Position numbers and translations under genes: made by a program
Source: Chryseobacterium sp. MA9
GTDB lineage: Bacteria; Bacteroidota; Bacteroidia; Flavobacteriales; Weeksellaceae
Direction of reading: 5' to 3'
DNA: 64,000 nucleotides
Assembly: GCF_024399315.1 (NCBI RefSeq)
Contig: NZ_CP075170.1
Location: 1,550,001-1,614,000, forward strand
The notes under the pieces: model-generated
Seen by the model: only the letters and a program-made list of their open reading frames with translations
The model's database searches: none
Told to the model about the DNA's origin: nothing
Part shown: positions 57,601 through 64,000 of the stretch, piece after piece
How the letters are laid out: every line of letters begins with the position of its first letter
Position numbering within the stretch: position 1 is the first letter of the stretch

Positions 57601-57654
57601 GGTAAACATGAGCCCAAAGAAAATGCCTCCTATATTGTAATAGGAATTTTTCAT
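54634..57654 (-). CDS. SusC/RagA family TonB-linked outer-membrane protein
   Basis: 1006 aa. Signal peptide, then a carboxypeptidase-like domain (~30–105: 'SGTVTSSGKPLQGVIISQEG'). The plug (~120–250) has the SusC signatures 'GRVAGVNIVQNSGMPGGGYD' and 'ILKDADATSIYGSRGANGVV'. A 22-strand barrel follows, ending 'YLPPLKTYSMGVLITL'. With SusD it imports ligands too large for porins, energised by TonB. Near the RagAB/peptide-PUL type given the S9 peptidase partner. The upstream leader is unusually long and structured. Confidence 0.95.
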   Translation of the reverse strand: MKNSYYNIGGIFFGLMFTAVSIDTKAQTRTISGTVTSSGKPLQGVIISQEGRDQITMTGNNGTYTIQVSAENTVLLFRHPDYAEEKFTVTNQTIVNISLEQKVKGIAEVILNAGYYKVKDKERTGSIAKVSAKDIGNQPVLNVLSAAQGRVAGVNIVQNSGMPGGGYDIQIRGKNSLRALGNNPLYVVDGVPVGGEMASQFSGAVLPASSINPLNSINPADIESIEILKDADATSIYGSRGANGVVLVTTKKGKNGKSGGSGAGMENLGLNVGTSYAVSSVINNLTMMKTGDYLRMRRQAYQNDGITAYPANAYDINGVWDQGRYTDWRKSLIGNIADAFTANVSLNGGNERTSFLVGYGHNEQSTVFSKDFKYKADNLSANISHSSEDKRFQLSVSSRFSLQKNNVLSEDITRQAYLMVPNAPALYLPDGNLNWENNTFNNPAGLYNSSYSYENKQFLTNMNVQYELLKHWFLKLNGGLNYQSFDERSLKPNTMYNPASYQGQSSASSQSYKSNQDRFSFILEPQLNWQMKKGKHALDVLAGTTFQREIGTQGSMIGIGFESNAFIENVGAARTKIITDQIRMEYRYAAFFGRVNYQYAGRYILNVTGRRDGSSRFGPSNKFVNFGAVGATWIFSQESFLKNKKWLSFGKLRSSYGTTGSDNIGDYGYLDTYDLSEYLYNNTAGLNPSRLYNPNYSWEKTTKLEAALELGFLKNRINLTAAWYRNRSSSQLVGYQLPSITGFPSVLANLDAVVENSGWELELSAKPFSGGDFQWESGINISFPKNKLVSFPGLAGSTYANTYVIGQPITSVKVYQYEGIDPATGLYRFKDFNGDGKISAPDDRQAVENIGVRYFGGWNNTLRFKNWNLSFLFQFVKQRNWNYNNIMPIPGTMNNQPQEVMDVWSQDNPGGTYMPYSSGSNGIKNQLHVFFMNSTAAVSDASFIRLKNLELGYQVPVKGTFKSVKVYFQGQNLLTFTKYFGPDPEFRNIGYLPPLKTYSMGVLITL

Positions 57655-57696
57655 AGATTTGTAAAGGTTTTTAATTTTTAAAGATTAATTACTGAA

Positions 57697-57783
57697 CTAC
57701 GCTCTTTCCCGTAAGTGTCCAAACTGCATGGGAAGGGGCTTTTTCTTTCTTCTGATTTTAAGTTGAGTAGTTTTTTGATTCAT
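57697..57783 (-). CDS. Possible 28-aa basic leader peptide upstream of susC-like gene
   Basis: ATG at 57783, stop at 57697, 42 bp before the SusC start: MNQKTTQLKIRRKKKPLP, then MQFGHLRERA. Eleven Lys/Arg in 28 residues. It could be a translated leader controlling the receptor gene or chance; no strong ribosome site is visible. Confidence 0.3.
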   Translation of the reverse strand: MNQKTTQLKIRRKKKPLPMQFGHLRERA

Positions 57784-58151
57784 TTTTTAGATAAAGACTT
57801 TCCTGATGCCCTTTGGTATGAAAAAGGACTGGTGAGGTTCTGTAAGCAGTGACCTTTAGGGCACCGGAAAGAATTTTATGAATGAAATCTGTTTTCCCGT
57901 GTAAGCTTTTTAAAGCCGCAATAGGTTGTACATTCCTATTGTATCGTGTAGTCTGATACTATGTTTTAGGAAGCGGCTTAGATTTATTATGTAGAGATAA
58001 AGCGAAAGCATAAATAAAAAACGGCATGGGACTCTACAATATCCATTCTGAGGTACTGGTATACCCTACACACAGATAAGAGAGCCCACGCCTAGGTCGT
58101 GAGCCGCTTACTTATTATCTCGTGTGTTAAAAAGTACCAGTTTTCAGAATG
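57784..58151 (-). promoter_or_regulatory. Structured 5' leader of the SusC–SusD operon
   Basis: A large interrupted hairpin: CATTCTGA, ACTGGTA, ACACAC and AGATAA (58044–58079) pair in order with TTATCT, GTGTGT, TACCAGT and TCAGAATG (58115–58151). Inside its loop is CACG…CGTG (58087–58101). Further stems: CAATAGG/CCTATTG (57919–57941) and GTAGAG/CTCTAC (57991–58036). AAGCGGCT (57971–57978) can pair with AGCCGCTT (58102–58109), and GCGGCTT (57973–57979) with AAGCCGC (57913–57919), so the two are mutually exclusive. No known riboswitch recognised. Confidence 0.5.
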
Positions 58152-58242
58152 AGATTCTAAGCAATAGCTTCTATAATTCTTTGAAGTATCGCAAAGTTAC
58201 ATTTATTGTAACTTATCTTACAAATATAGTAAAAATTTTAAT

Positions 58243-58260
58243 GGTACGCATAAGCGTACC
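58243..58260. promoter_or_regulatory. Palindrome upstream of the small HTH gene
   Basis: GGTACGC (58243–58249) / GCGTACC (58254–58260), perfect 7-bp arms with ATAA between, 33 bp before the HTH start. Probably an operator or part of the divergent promoter region shared with the SusC leader. Confidence 0.6.
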
Positions 58261-58293
58261 GAATAAATTATTGAATATCTCGTAATTGCGTCT

Positions 58294-58632
58294 ATGAATA
58301 ATGACGTTGAAAGAATTATAATGATAAAAGTAGCTATAGCACTACGGCTTTTATTAGGTCGTAATAAAAATTATATAGCAACTACTGATAATAATACTGC
58401 TGATATAATTAACAGTTATGAGAAAATTGCTACAAATTCTTACGCAGACATTCGTAAAGCTACTGTGAGCAATGCCTTTAGTGGAAAGAAAAGGTCAACG
58501 ATGATAACTATAATACTTATTGTAGAATCTATGGGATATACAATGATAGATTTTGGAAAGCAGTACTCTAAAATTACAGATAATGATATTTCAGAATTTG
58601 AAAAAAATATAAAAAAAAAGAGTTCTAAGTAA
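58294..58632 (+). CDS. Small HTH-type DNA-binding protein
   Basis: 112 aa, basic C-terminus ('SEFEKNIKKKSSK'). The central 'NSYADIRKATVSNAFSGKKR', then 'STMITIILIVESMGYTMIDF', reads like an XRE/Cro-type HTH (recognition region ATVSNAFSGKKRS) followed by dimer helices. It is divergent from the SusC–SusD operon and preceded by a palindrome, so it may regulate that operon and itself (inference). The last codons lie inside a terminator stem. Atypically AT-rich. Confidence 0.65.
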   Translation: MNNDVERIIMIKVAIALRLLLGRNKNYIATTDNNTADIINSYEKIATNSYADIRKATVSNAFSGKKRSTMITIILIVESMGYTMIDFGKQYSKITDNDISEFEKNIKKKSSK

Positions 58633-58652
58633 TAATTAGGACTCTTTTTTTA
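58617..58652 (+). terminator. Terminator overlapping the HTH gene end
   Basis: AAAGAGTTCTAA pairs with TTAGGACTCTTT across the stop codon (one mismatch pair), followed by TTTTT. The stop TAA (58630–58632) is in the loop. Confidence 0.75.
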
Positions 58653-59100
58653 TTTACCAATTGCTTTGTAATAGCCCTCGTAACATTGTTAAAGAACTTG
58701 TTCTGTAATATTAGAGATTATTGGATTGAACAGTATAGAAATAGAGAAGTTAAAGCGGGTGAATCCGTTATGGAATATGTTACACCGAATGATGAGTGGG
58801 TTAATAAAATACTTTTTGTAGCAATCTTCTCTTTGATCATTGTCCATAAAATATCATCTTCTTTTTTACTTCTAAAAAAGTTATCATAGTCCGACTTTGT
58901 AATTATTACGGAAGATCACCATGAATTTTATATAAGTTTACTTTCTTACTATCTGATTATGGTCAGTTCAAATAATATGCTGCATCATTAACCATACCGA
59001 TTTACTCCCTTATTATTGAATTTATTTAACTATTTTTGATTATAATAAACGAAGGTTTTTTCACAGACTGACGTTACCTGCTATTTTAATTAAAAATTTC
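58653..59100. other. Gene-free region before the TPR lipoprotein
   Basis: About 450 bp, AT-rich. A 67-codon frame (58686–58889) opens only at TTG and has no supporting feature. I see no gene. The promoter of the lipoprotein gene should be near its right end. Confidence 0.45.
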
Positions 59101-59754
<654 letters not shown>

Positions 59755-60227
59755 AAAAATTACATCAAATAACAGCTTATTAGCAACGGTACGGAGAAGT
59801 CGAAAGTTTCGCCATTTTAAATTTCCCAATGACTAATTTATAATAATAAAGTTCCCGCGGTAGAGCCACACCATTGACAATACGAGATACATTTAAATTG
59901 CTACTAAAGTTTCCGAGTAAAAGTAATCAGGAAAATTTCATGAATAATGAACTACCTCAATTAAAAATGAAAAATCCAGACTATTGGTTTAACGATATGA
60001 AACCTATGGAAATTAATGATTTATAGATTAATTTAACTGGCTAAAATTTATTTTGTCAATGCAATAAAGTTTTTATTGTACATATATGAAATAAAGAAAA
60101 TTTCCTTCGTATAATAAATACCGCTCTGGTACAATTTCTAAAAAACTTAGAAAGAATATTAGCATCAAAAGAATGAACTTAGAGCAAAAAATGCTCTTTA
60201 TAATACGAACCAAAAAGAAGCAATTGT
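59755..60227. other. Gene-poor region with possible short remnants
   Basis: A 28-codon frame at 59940–60026 (MNNELPQLKMKNPDYWFNDM) reads like protein but is too short to call. Otherwise nothing is supported. Confidence 0.4.
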
Positions 60228-60377
60228 ATTCTTTTCGATAGTTTAGGAGAAGCTTATTTTACAGATAAGCAATATGATTTAGCATTAGAGAGTTATAAAA
60301 AAGCAATCAGTCTTGGCGGAACCAACGGTAATGCTGAAAAAATGATAGAGAAAATAGAGAAAGAAATAGAGAAGTAA
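60228..60377 (+). pseudogene. C-terminal TPR tail of a lost hydrolase-type gene
   Basis: The frame reads 'LFDSLGEAYFTDKQYDLALE', then 'SYKKAISLGGTNGNAEKMIE' and KIEKEIEK before the stop at 60377. '(Y)DSLGEAY…yd.Al.sYkKAl.L…N.nA…i.kl' is the usual tail of Bacteroidota beta-lactamase-type serine hydrolases and alpha/beta hydrolases. The catalytic part is missing, so this is the end of a deleted gene. Confidence 0.6.
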
Positions 60378-60402
60378 AACTTTCAAATCAAATTTTAAAC
60401 AA

Positions 60403-60426
60403 AAAATCCCGGATTAACGGGATTTT
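60403..60426. terminator. Terminator of the DUF2911 gene (bidirectional)
   Basis: AAAATCCCG (60403–60411) / CGGGATTTT (60418–60426), loop of 6, A/T-runs on both sides. Confidence 0.85.
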
Positions 60427-60444
60427 CATTTCTGATATTTACAT

Positions 60445-60963
60445 TTATTTGATCTCTACAGGAACTGAGATTTTATCCCAATCCATTGTGAATCCATTAT
60501 TGTTTATTTTATAAACTAAAGTTTCCTGTGTTGCTTGTAAAGCTTTTGTTTTTACATCAACACGTAAAGCATCTTTAGCTTGTTCGTATTTATAAGCACC
60601 CCATTGTTTTGGCTCTTTATTAAAAATTGCAGTCCAGGTTCCGCTTTGTTTAGGGATTAAGAAAAAGCTGTATTTACCTGCAGGAAGTTTTTTACCCTGA
60701 ACGGTAATGTCTTTATCCGTTTCGAAAGTAGTGGCTTCATTGGCACCCGCACGCCAAACTTTATCATAAGCTTCCAGACCACCCCAGATTGTACGTCCTT
60801 TAACAGAAGGACTGCTGTAAGCAATTGTAATGGTTGCATCTTTAATTTTTCCCGTAGCAGTAGCTGGAGGGCTGGCAGGTTTTTTAGTGTCCTGTGCAAA
60901 GGCATTCAAGGAGATTGTCATTGTTGCAACAAGTACGGTTGCAGATTTAATGATAGTTTTCAT
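60445..60963 (-). CDS. DUF2911 secreted protein
   Basis: 172 aa. Signal peptide '[18 protein letters not shown]'. The DUF2911 signature is '[20 protein letters not shown]', then '[20 protein letters not shown]' and '[20 protein letters not shown]', with '[20 protein letters not shown]'. Full length. A widespread Bacteroidota periplasmic beta-rich protein of unknown function. It starts 34 bp after the SSS symporter gene, so it may be the last member of that operon. Confidence 0.92.
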   Translation of the reverse strand: MKTIIKSATVLVATMTISLNAFAQDTKKPASPPATATGKIKDATITIAYSSPSVKGRTIWGGLEAYDKVWRAGANEATTFETDKDITVQGKKLPAGKYSFFLIPKQSGTWTAIFNKEPKQWGAYKYEQAKDALRVDVKTKALQATQETLVYKINNNGFTMDWDKISVPVEIK

Positions 60964-60997
60964 ACTATTTTTATTTGTTTGTTTTTGTTATTATTTG

Positions 60998-62689
60998 TTA
61001 CGAATTTACTGCTTTCTGCTTATAAAACAGCAATATGATTGTCGAAAATATAATAACTGCCGCTGCGCCGATTACATTAAGCCAAAGGAAAGAAACAATA
61101 TCGAACTGATAAACGGCAATAACCGCAATTTCTGATAAAATTGCAGAAATAAATACATTCGCACCATCGATTTTTTTATAGTAAAATGCGACCAGAAAAA
61201 TCCCCAATATCGGACCGTAGAAAAGAGAACCTAATACATTAACCGCTTCAATAAGGGAACCCATTTGAGTGGCAAACATGGCTACACCGATTGAGAAGAT
61301 CCCCCAGGCTAAAGTGTGCAGGCGACTGTATTTCAATTCAGTTTTATCATCAGGAATTTCTTGTTTAAATATCAAATGAACATCTTTTAATGAGCAGGCG
61401 GCAAGAGAATTCAGCGCTGCGGAAATTGAACCCCAGCTGGCCAGGAAAATTACGGCAAATAATAAACCTATCATCCCTACAGGCAAGGTGTTTTTTACGA
61501 AATACAGGAAAATATAATTGGTATCCGTTTTCTCGGCATTATAGTTTGAATTATTGATAGCTTCCTCTACCCTGCCGTGAAGTGCTTTTACTTGTGCTTG
61601 TGTGTTTTTAAAATCCTGAATTGTTTTTTTGAGTTGGGGAGAATTATTTTCTTTCAACTGTAGAATTTCTTTCGATTCTGCATTAAATTTTATTTGTAAA
61701 TCCTGATGCTCTTTTTCAAAAACCGCAGCCTGTTCCGGCTGTACTTTCTTTAAATATTGATAAGACCGTTCGTTAAAATAGATCGGAGCCGGTTTTAGAG
61801 AAAAGAATGCGAAAAGTAAGGCACCAATCAGGAGAATAGCAAATTGCATCGGAATTTTCACCAATCCGTTCAACAGTAAACCCATTTTTGCATTGGTATT
61901 GTCTTTCGCAGTAATGTACCTCCCAACCTGGCTCTGGTCCGTCCCGAAGTAAGAAAGTGCCAGAAAAAAACCACCAATCAGCCCGCTCCAAATATTGTAT
62001 TTATCTTTCCAATCGAATTCTGTGGTGATTACATTGAGCTTTCCTGATTTCCCTGCCAGATACAGTGCGTCATTAAAACCAATTCCATTCGGCATATTTT
62101 GAATAAGCAAATACCCCGCAAAAGCCATTGTTCCCAGAATAATGAGAAACTGTAGTTTTTGGGTGTGAGCGATCGCTTTTGCTCCGCCAATATAGGTGTA
62201 AATCAACAAAATACCACCTGTTAAAACATTGGTTAAATAGATATTCCAGTTTAAAACGCTTGATAAGATGATACTGGGAGCATAAATGCTGATTCCTGTT
62301 GATAAACCTCTGGAAAAAAGAAAAAGCAGTGAAGTGAGCACCCTTGTTTTTTTATCAAAACGGTTTTCTAAATATTCATAAGCAGTATAAACATTTAAGC
62401 GCTGAAAAATCGGGATAAAAGTGATACAGATAACAATCATTGCCAAAGGCAAACCAAAGTAATACTGAACGAAACGCATACCGTCTGTATAAGCCTGACC
62501 CGGTGCTGACAAAAATGTAATGGCACTTGCCTGTGTAGCCATTATACCTATAAGCACAATGTACCAAGGCATTTTATTATCTGCTTTCAGATATGATTCG
62601 TTGCTTTTTTGGCCACGGCCGATAAATACACCGTAAACAACCACCGCAAAAAGGGTCAAAATGAGAACTGTCCAATCTATATTACTCAT
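60998..62689 (-). CDS. Sodium:solute symporter (SSS/SGLT family)
   Basis: 563 aa with about 13 membrane helices. Family blocks: 'DNKMPWYIVLIGIMATQASA' (helix 1/2 with the sodium-site region), 'GLPLAMIVICITFIPIFQRL', 'LSYFGTDQSQVGRYITAKD' and 'LFAVIFLASWGSISAALNSL'. A charged helical insertion (~300–370, 'FEKEHQDLQIKFNAESKEIL') is typical of Bacteroidota members. It imports a sugar, acid or similar solute with Na+. Its ATG overlaps the stop of a 34-aa membrane-peptide gene (ATGA), itself coupled to a PIG-L-type gene. Confidence 0.95.
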   Translation of the reverse strand: MSNIDWTVLILTLFAVVVYGVFIGRGQKSNESYLKADNKMPWYIVLIGIMATQASAITFLSAPGQAYTDGMRFVQYYFGLPLAMIVICITFIPIFQRLNVYTAYEYLENRFDKKTRVLTSLLFLFSRGLSTGISIYAPSIILSSVLNWNIYLTNVLTGGILLIYTYIGGAKAIAHTQKLQFLIILGTMAFAGYLLIQNMPNGIGFNDALYLAGKSGKLNVITTEFDWKDKYNIWSGLIGGFFLALSYFGTDQSQVGRYITAKDNTNAKMGLLLNGLVKIPMQFAILLIGALLFAFFSLKPAPIYFNERSYQYLKKVQPEQAAVFEKEHQDLQIKFNAESKEILQLKENNSPQLKKTIQDFKNTQAQVKALHGRVEEAINNSNYNAEKTDTNYIFLYFVKNTLPVGMIGLLFAVIFLASWGSISAALNSLAACSLKDVHLIFKQEIPDDKTELKYSRLHTLAWGIFSIGVAMFATQMGSLIEAVNVLGSLFYGPILGIFLVAFYYKKIDGANVFISAILSEIAVIAVYQFDIVSFLWLNVIGAAAVIIFSTIILLFYKQKAVNS

Positions 62690-62790
62690 GCCCAGAATTT
62701 AGTAAACAAATAATAAAATACGATCTGCAATACTAATGCAGCTACTAATAATATATACAAGGTATTCCAATTTTTAAATTGCTTGTTCAT
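62686..62790 (-). CDS. 34-aa single-span membrane peptide coupled to the SSS symporter
   Basis: MNKQFKNWNTLYILLVAALV, then LQIVFYYLFTKFWA: a short basic N-terminus and one membrane helix (~10–30). The start codon overlaps the stop of the PIG-L-type gene (TGATG) and the stop overlaps the symporter start (ATGA). Such tight coupling on both sides strongly suggests a translated gene. It could be a small accessory subunit of the symporter, as some transporters have (inference). No family recognised. Confidence 0.75.
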   Translation of the reverse strand: MNKQFKNWNTLYILLVAALVLQIVFYYLFTKFWA

Positions 62791-64000
62791 CAGTTTTTCT
62801 GTGCAGATAAAAAGTTAAAAAATAAACGTGCCGCACCAACATTTCCCGCAGGCAGCTGTCTGAAAAATGCCAACGGTGTATAAATAAAATTCCCCTTTCC
62901 GTATTTGGCGTATAAAGTTGATCCCTGTAGCGGCTCTTCATCTGTGTCGTGCATTTCAAATAGCGGTTCATACGCTGCATCCCATTGAGCAGGGAAATAG
63001 GCGCCACGCTCCTGTACCCAGCCTTTAAAATCATCAGCAGTAATTTTATTCGGGAAGTTCAGTAATTTATGATTTGGATTTAAAAACGTAACCGCTGCAT
63101 TTTCTTCGGTAACACGCTTATTGGCAATACTGAAATTGTACATTCCCAATTTGTCAACGGTTGTATCCTGATTGGTGTTATACTGCATCACCAAATTACC
63201 TCCGGCTTTTGCATAAGACCATAAAAAAGGCATCCAGCGACCCAGTTTTTTCTCTGTGTTATTGGCACGAACACCAAGTACGATGGCATCATATTGCGAT
63301 AACTTGTTTTGACTACCGTTTCCAGCAGATTCATTTATGTTGCCATAAAAATCTTCGTCTTTCAAAACATCTACCTGAATACCTGCAATGCGTAGGAACT
63401 CAGGAATGAAATCGCCCGCTCCTTCTATATAGCCCACTTTTTTAACCTTCGCCTGAATATCGCCTTTCATTACGGTTGCAGTTGCAGGCGAAAAATATTG
63501 TAAGGAGGGTAAATGCGGGTACTGAATTAATACTTGTTTTTTATTATAAGTGACTCCATCTGCCACAAAATTGGCATCCAATTGCAAACGAGCCGAATGT
63601 ATTGAGGCAAACTTAGTTTTTGGAATAACGTAATCGATGGTAGTATCTTTTCCATTGAGTGAACTTAAATCAGCGCCGCCTAATCGTTCTCCGTTATACA
63701 TCAGGTTGAGAATACCTTTATTATACTGTCTGTTAGAATTAACTTTAAAATTTAAACTCAAATGTAAATCTTCATTTTCTTTGACCCAATAAAGGGGTTG
63801 CGTAAATTTAAGTTCCAATGCGGGAACAATGCGCAAGGCTTCCACCACATCACCGCGCACCGGGTCTAATTTTTTGAAGGATAAAGGAAGTTTAACCTGA
63901 AAATTTTCAGAACCGATTTTTAAACTAAGCAAAACATTCAGTGGTGATTCTGTCTCAGGCAAACCGATTAAAGTATCATTCGGAACAGAGAAAGTTGCTG
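62790..64000 (-). CDS. PIG-L/LmbE-type deacetylase, C-terminal part (cut by window edge)
   Basis: The frame stays open to the window end (…FSVPNDTLIGLPETESP upstream of the TTG at 63962), so the true start lies beyond 64000. The ~400 visible residues are the beta-rich and flavodoxin/GATase-like C-terminal half seen in ~830-aa Bacteroidota PIG-L proteins: 'VPALELKFTQPLYWVKENED', 'FIPEFLRIAGIQVDVLKDED', 'YDAIVLGVRANNTEKKLGRW' and 'AKAGGNLVMQYNTN'. The N-terminal zinc deacetylase domain would be outside the window, so the name rests on this C-terminal pattern and the SSS neighbour. It would remove acetyl groups from sugars taken up by the coupled symporter system (inference). Confidence 0.75.
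   Translation of the reverse strand, partial: ATFSVPNDTLIGLPETESPLNVLLSLKIGSENFQVKLPLSFKKLDPVRGDVVEALRIVPALELKFTQPLYWVKENEDLHLSLNFKVNSNRQYNKGILNLMYNGERLGGADLSSLNGKDTTIDYVIPKTKFASIHSARLQLDANFVADGVTYNKKQVLIQYPHLPSLQYFSPATATVMKGDIQAKVKKVGYIEGAGDFIPEFLRIAGIQVDVLKDEDFYGNINESAGNGSQNKLSQYDAIVLGVRANNTEKKLGRWMPFLWSYAKAGGNLVMQYNTNQDTTVDKLGMYNFSIANKRVTEENAAVTFLNPNHKLLNFPNKITADDFKGWVQERGAYFPAQWDAAYEPLFEMHDTDEEPLQGSTLYAKYGKGNFIYTPLAFFRQLPAGNVGAARLFFNFLSAQKN

Noticed and set aside
57784..57900. Cobalamin riboswitch in the SusC leader
   Set aside because: A GGTCACTG-like string occurs, but the B12-box context and surrounding core were not found.
58686..58889. 67-codon + strand ORF upstream of the TPR lipoprotein
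   Set aside because: Only a TTG start, no ribosome site, no recognisable family; kept as intergenic.

Overview
The window looks like chromosome of a low-GC Bacteroidota of the Flavobacteriales, most like Chryseobacterium/Weeksellaceae. The grounds are SusC/SusD-type receptors, a recF–DUF721 pair, membrane-anchored TPR–AraC regulators, a GG-leader bacteriocin-like peptide, 'MVYDT…W' secreted proteins, AT-rich intergenic DNA and few Shine-Dalgarno sites. The genus is inferred from protein resemblance alone. There is no rRNA and no CRISPR array; one tRNA-Arg(ACG) is present.

Layout. 1–3111: a leftward cluster of small enzymes and membrane proteins (two VOC proteins, an SRPBCC protein, a DUF1569 protein) ending in a DUF1398-like remnant. 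3488–7149: a tripartite efflux operon (TolC, HlyD-type lipoprotein, ABC-2 permease) without an ATPase gene. 7563–14109: ecotin next to a very large alpha-2-macroglobulin-like protein, two protease inhibitors side by side. 14128–20268: UbiA-like protein, RecF, DUF721, a PF10136 membrane protein, MtgA and a metal/cobalamin-binding lipoprotein. 20329–24152: tRNA-Arg, an orphan immunity-like gene with the tail of a truncated toxin gene, then a 2.9-kb segment bounded by a perfect 17-bp inverted repeat that carries a TPR–AraC regulator and the ruin of a second one. 24158–32226: two small HTH proteins, a 1930-aa surface protein and small secreted proteins. 32494–34421: another TPR–AraC regulator followed by a ~310-bp MITE-like relative of the ends of the 2.9-kb segment. 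34497–37063: stress-type genes (Crp/Fnr, low-affinity iron permease family, DUF892). 38003–38143: a short GG-leader peptide gene.

38327–48732 is a glycoside-utilisation locus: a Nudix-fold (NrtR/AraR-like) repressor next to a receptor-like outer-membrane barrel, two GH3 enzymes, an alpha/beta-hydrolase and a nucleoside-hydrolase-like protein, with two copies of a near-palindrome in the control region. 50672–57654 is a SusC–SusD–S9 peptidase operon, probably for peptide capture, preceded by a ~500-nt leader with long inverted repeats and mutually exclusive pairings. The right end has a small HTH protein, a TPR lipoprotein with 17 consecutive AAT codons, and a translationally coupled set: PIG-L-type protein (cut by the window edge), a 34-aa membrane peptide, an SSS symporter and a DUF2911 protein.

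Best candidates for something undescribed are the inverted-repeat-bounded regulator cassette with its MITE-like relative, a two-copy candidate sRNA that ends in strong terminators (21381 and 48829), the switch-like SusC leader, and the coupled 34-aa symporter peptide.
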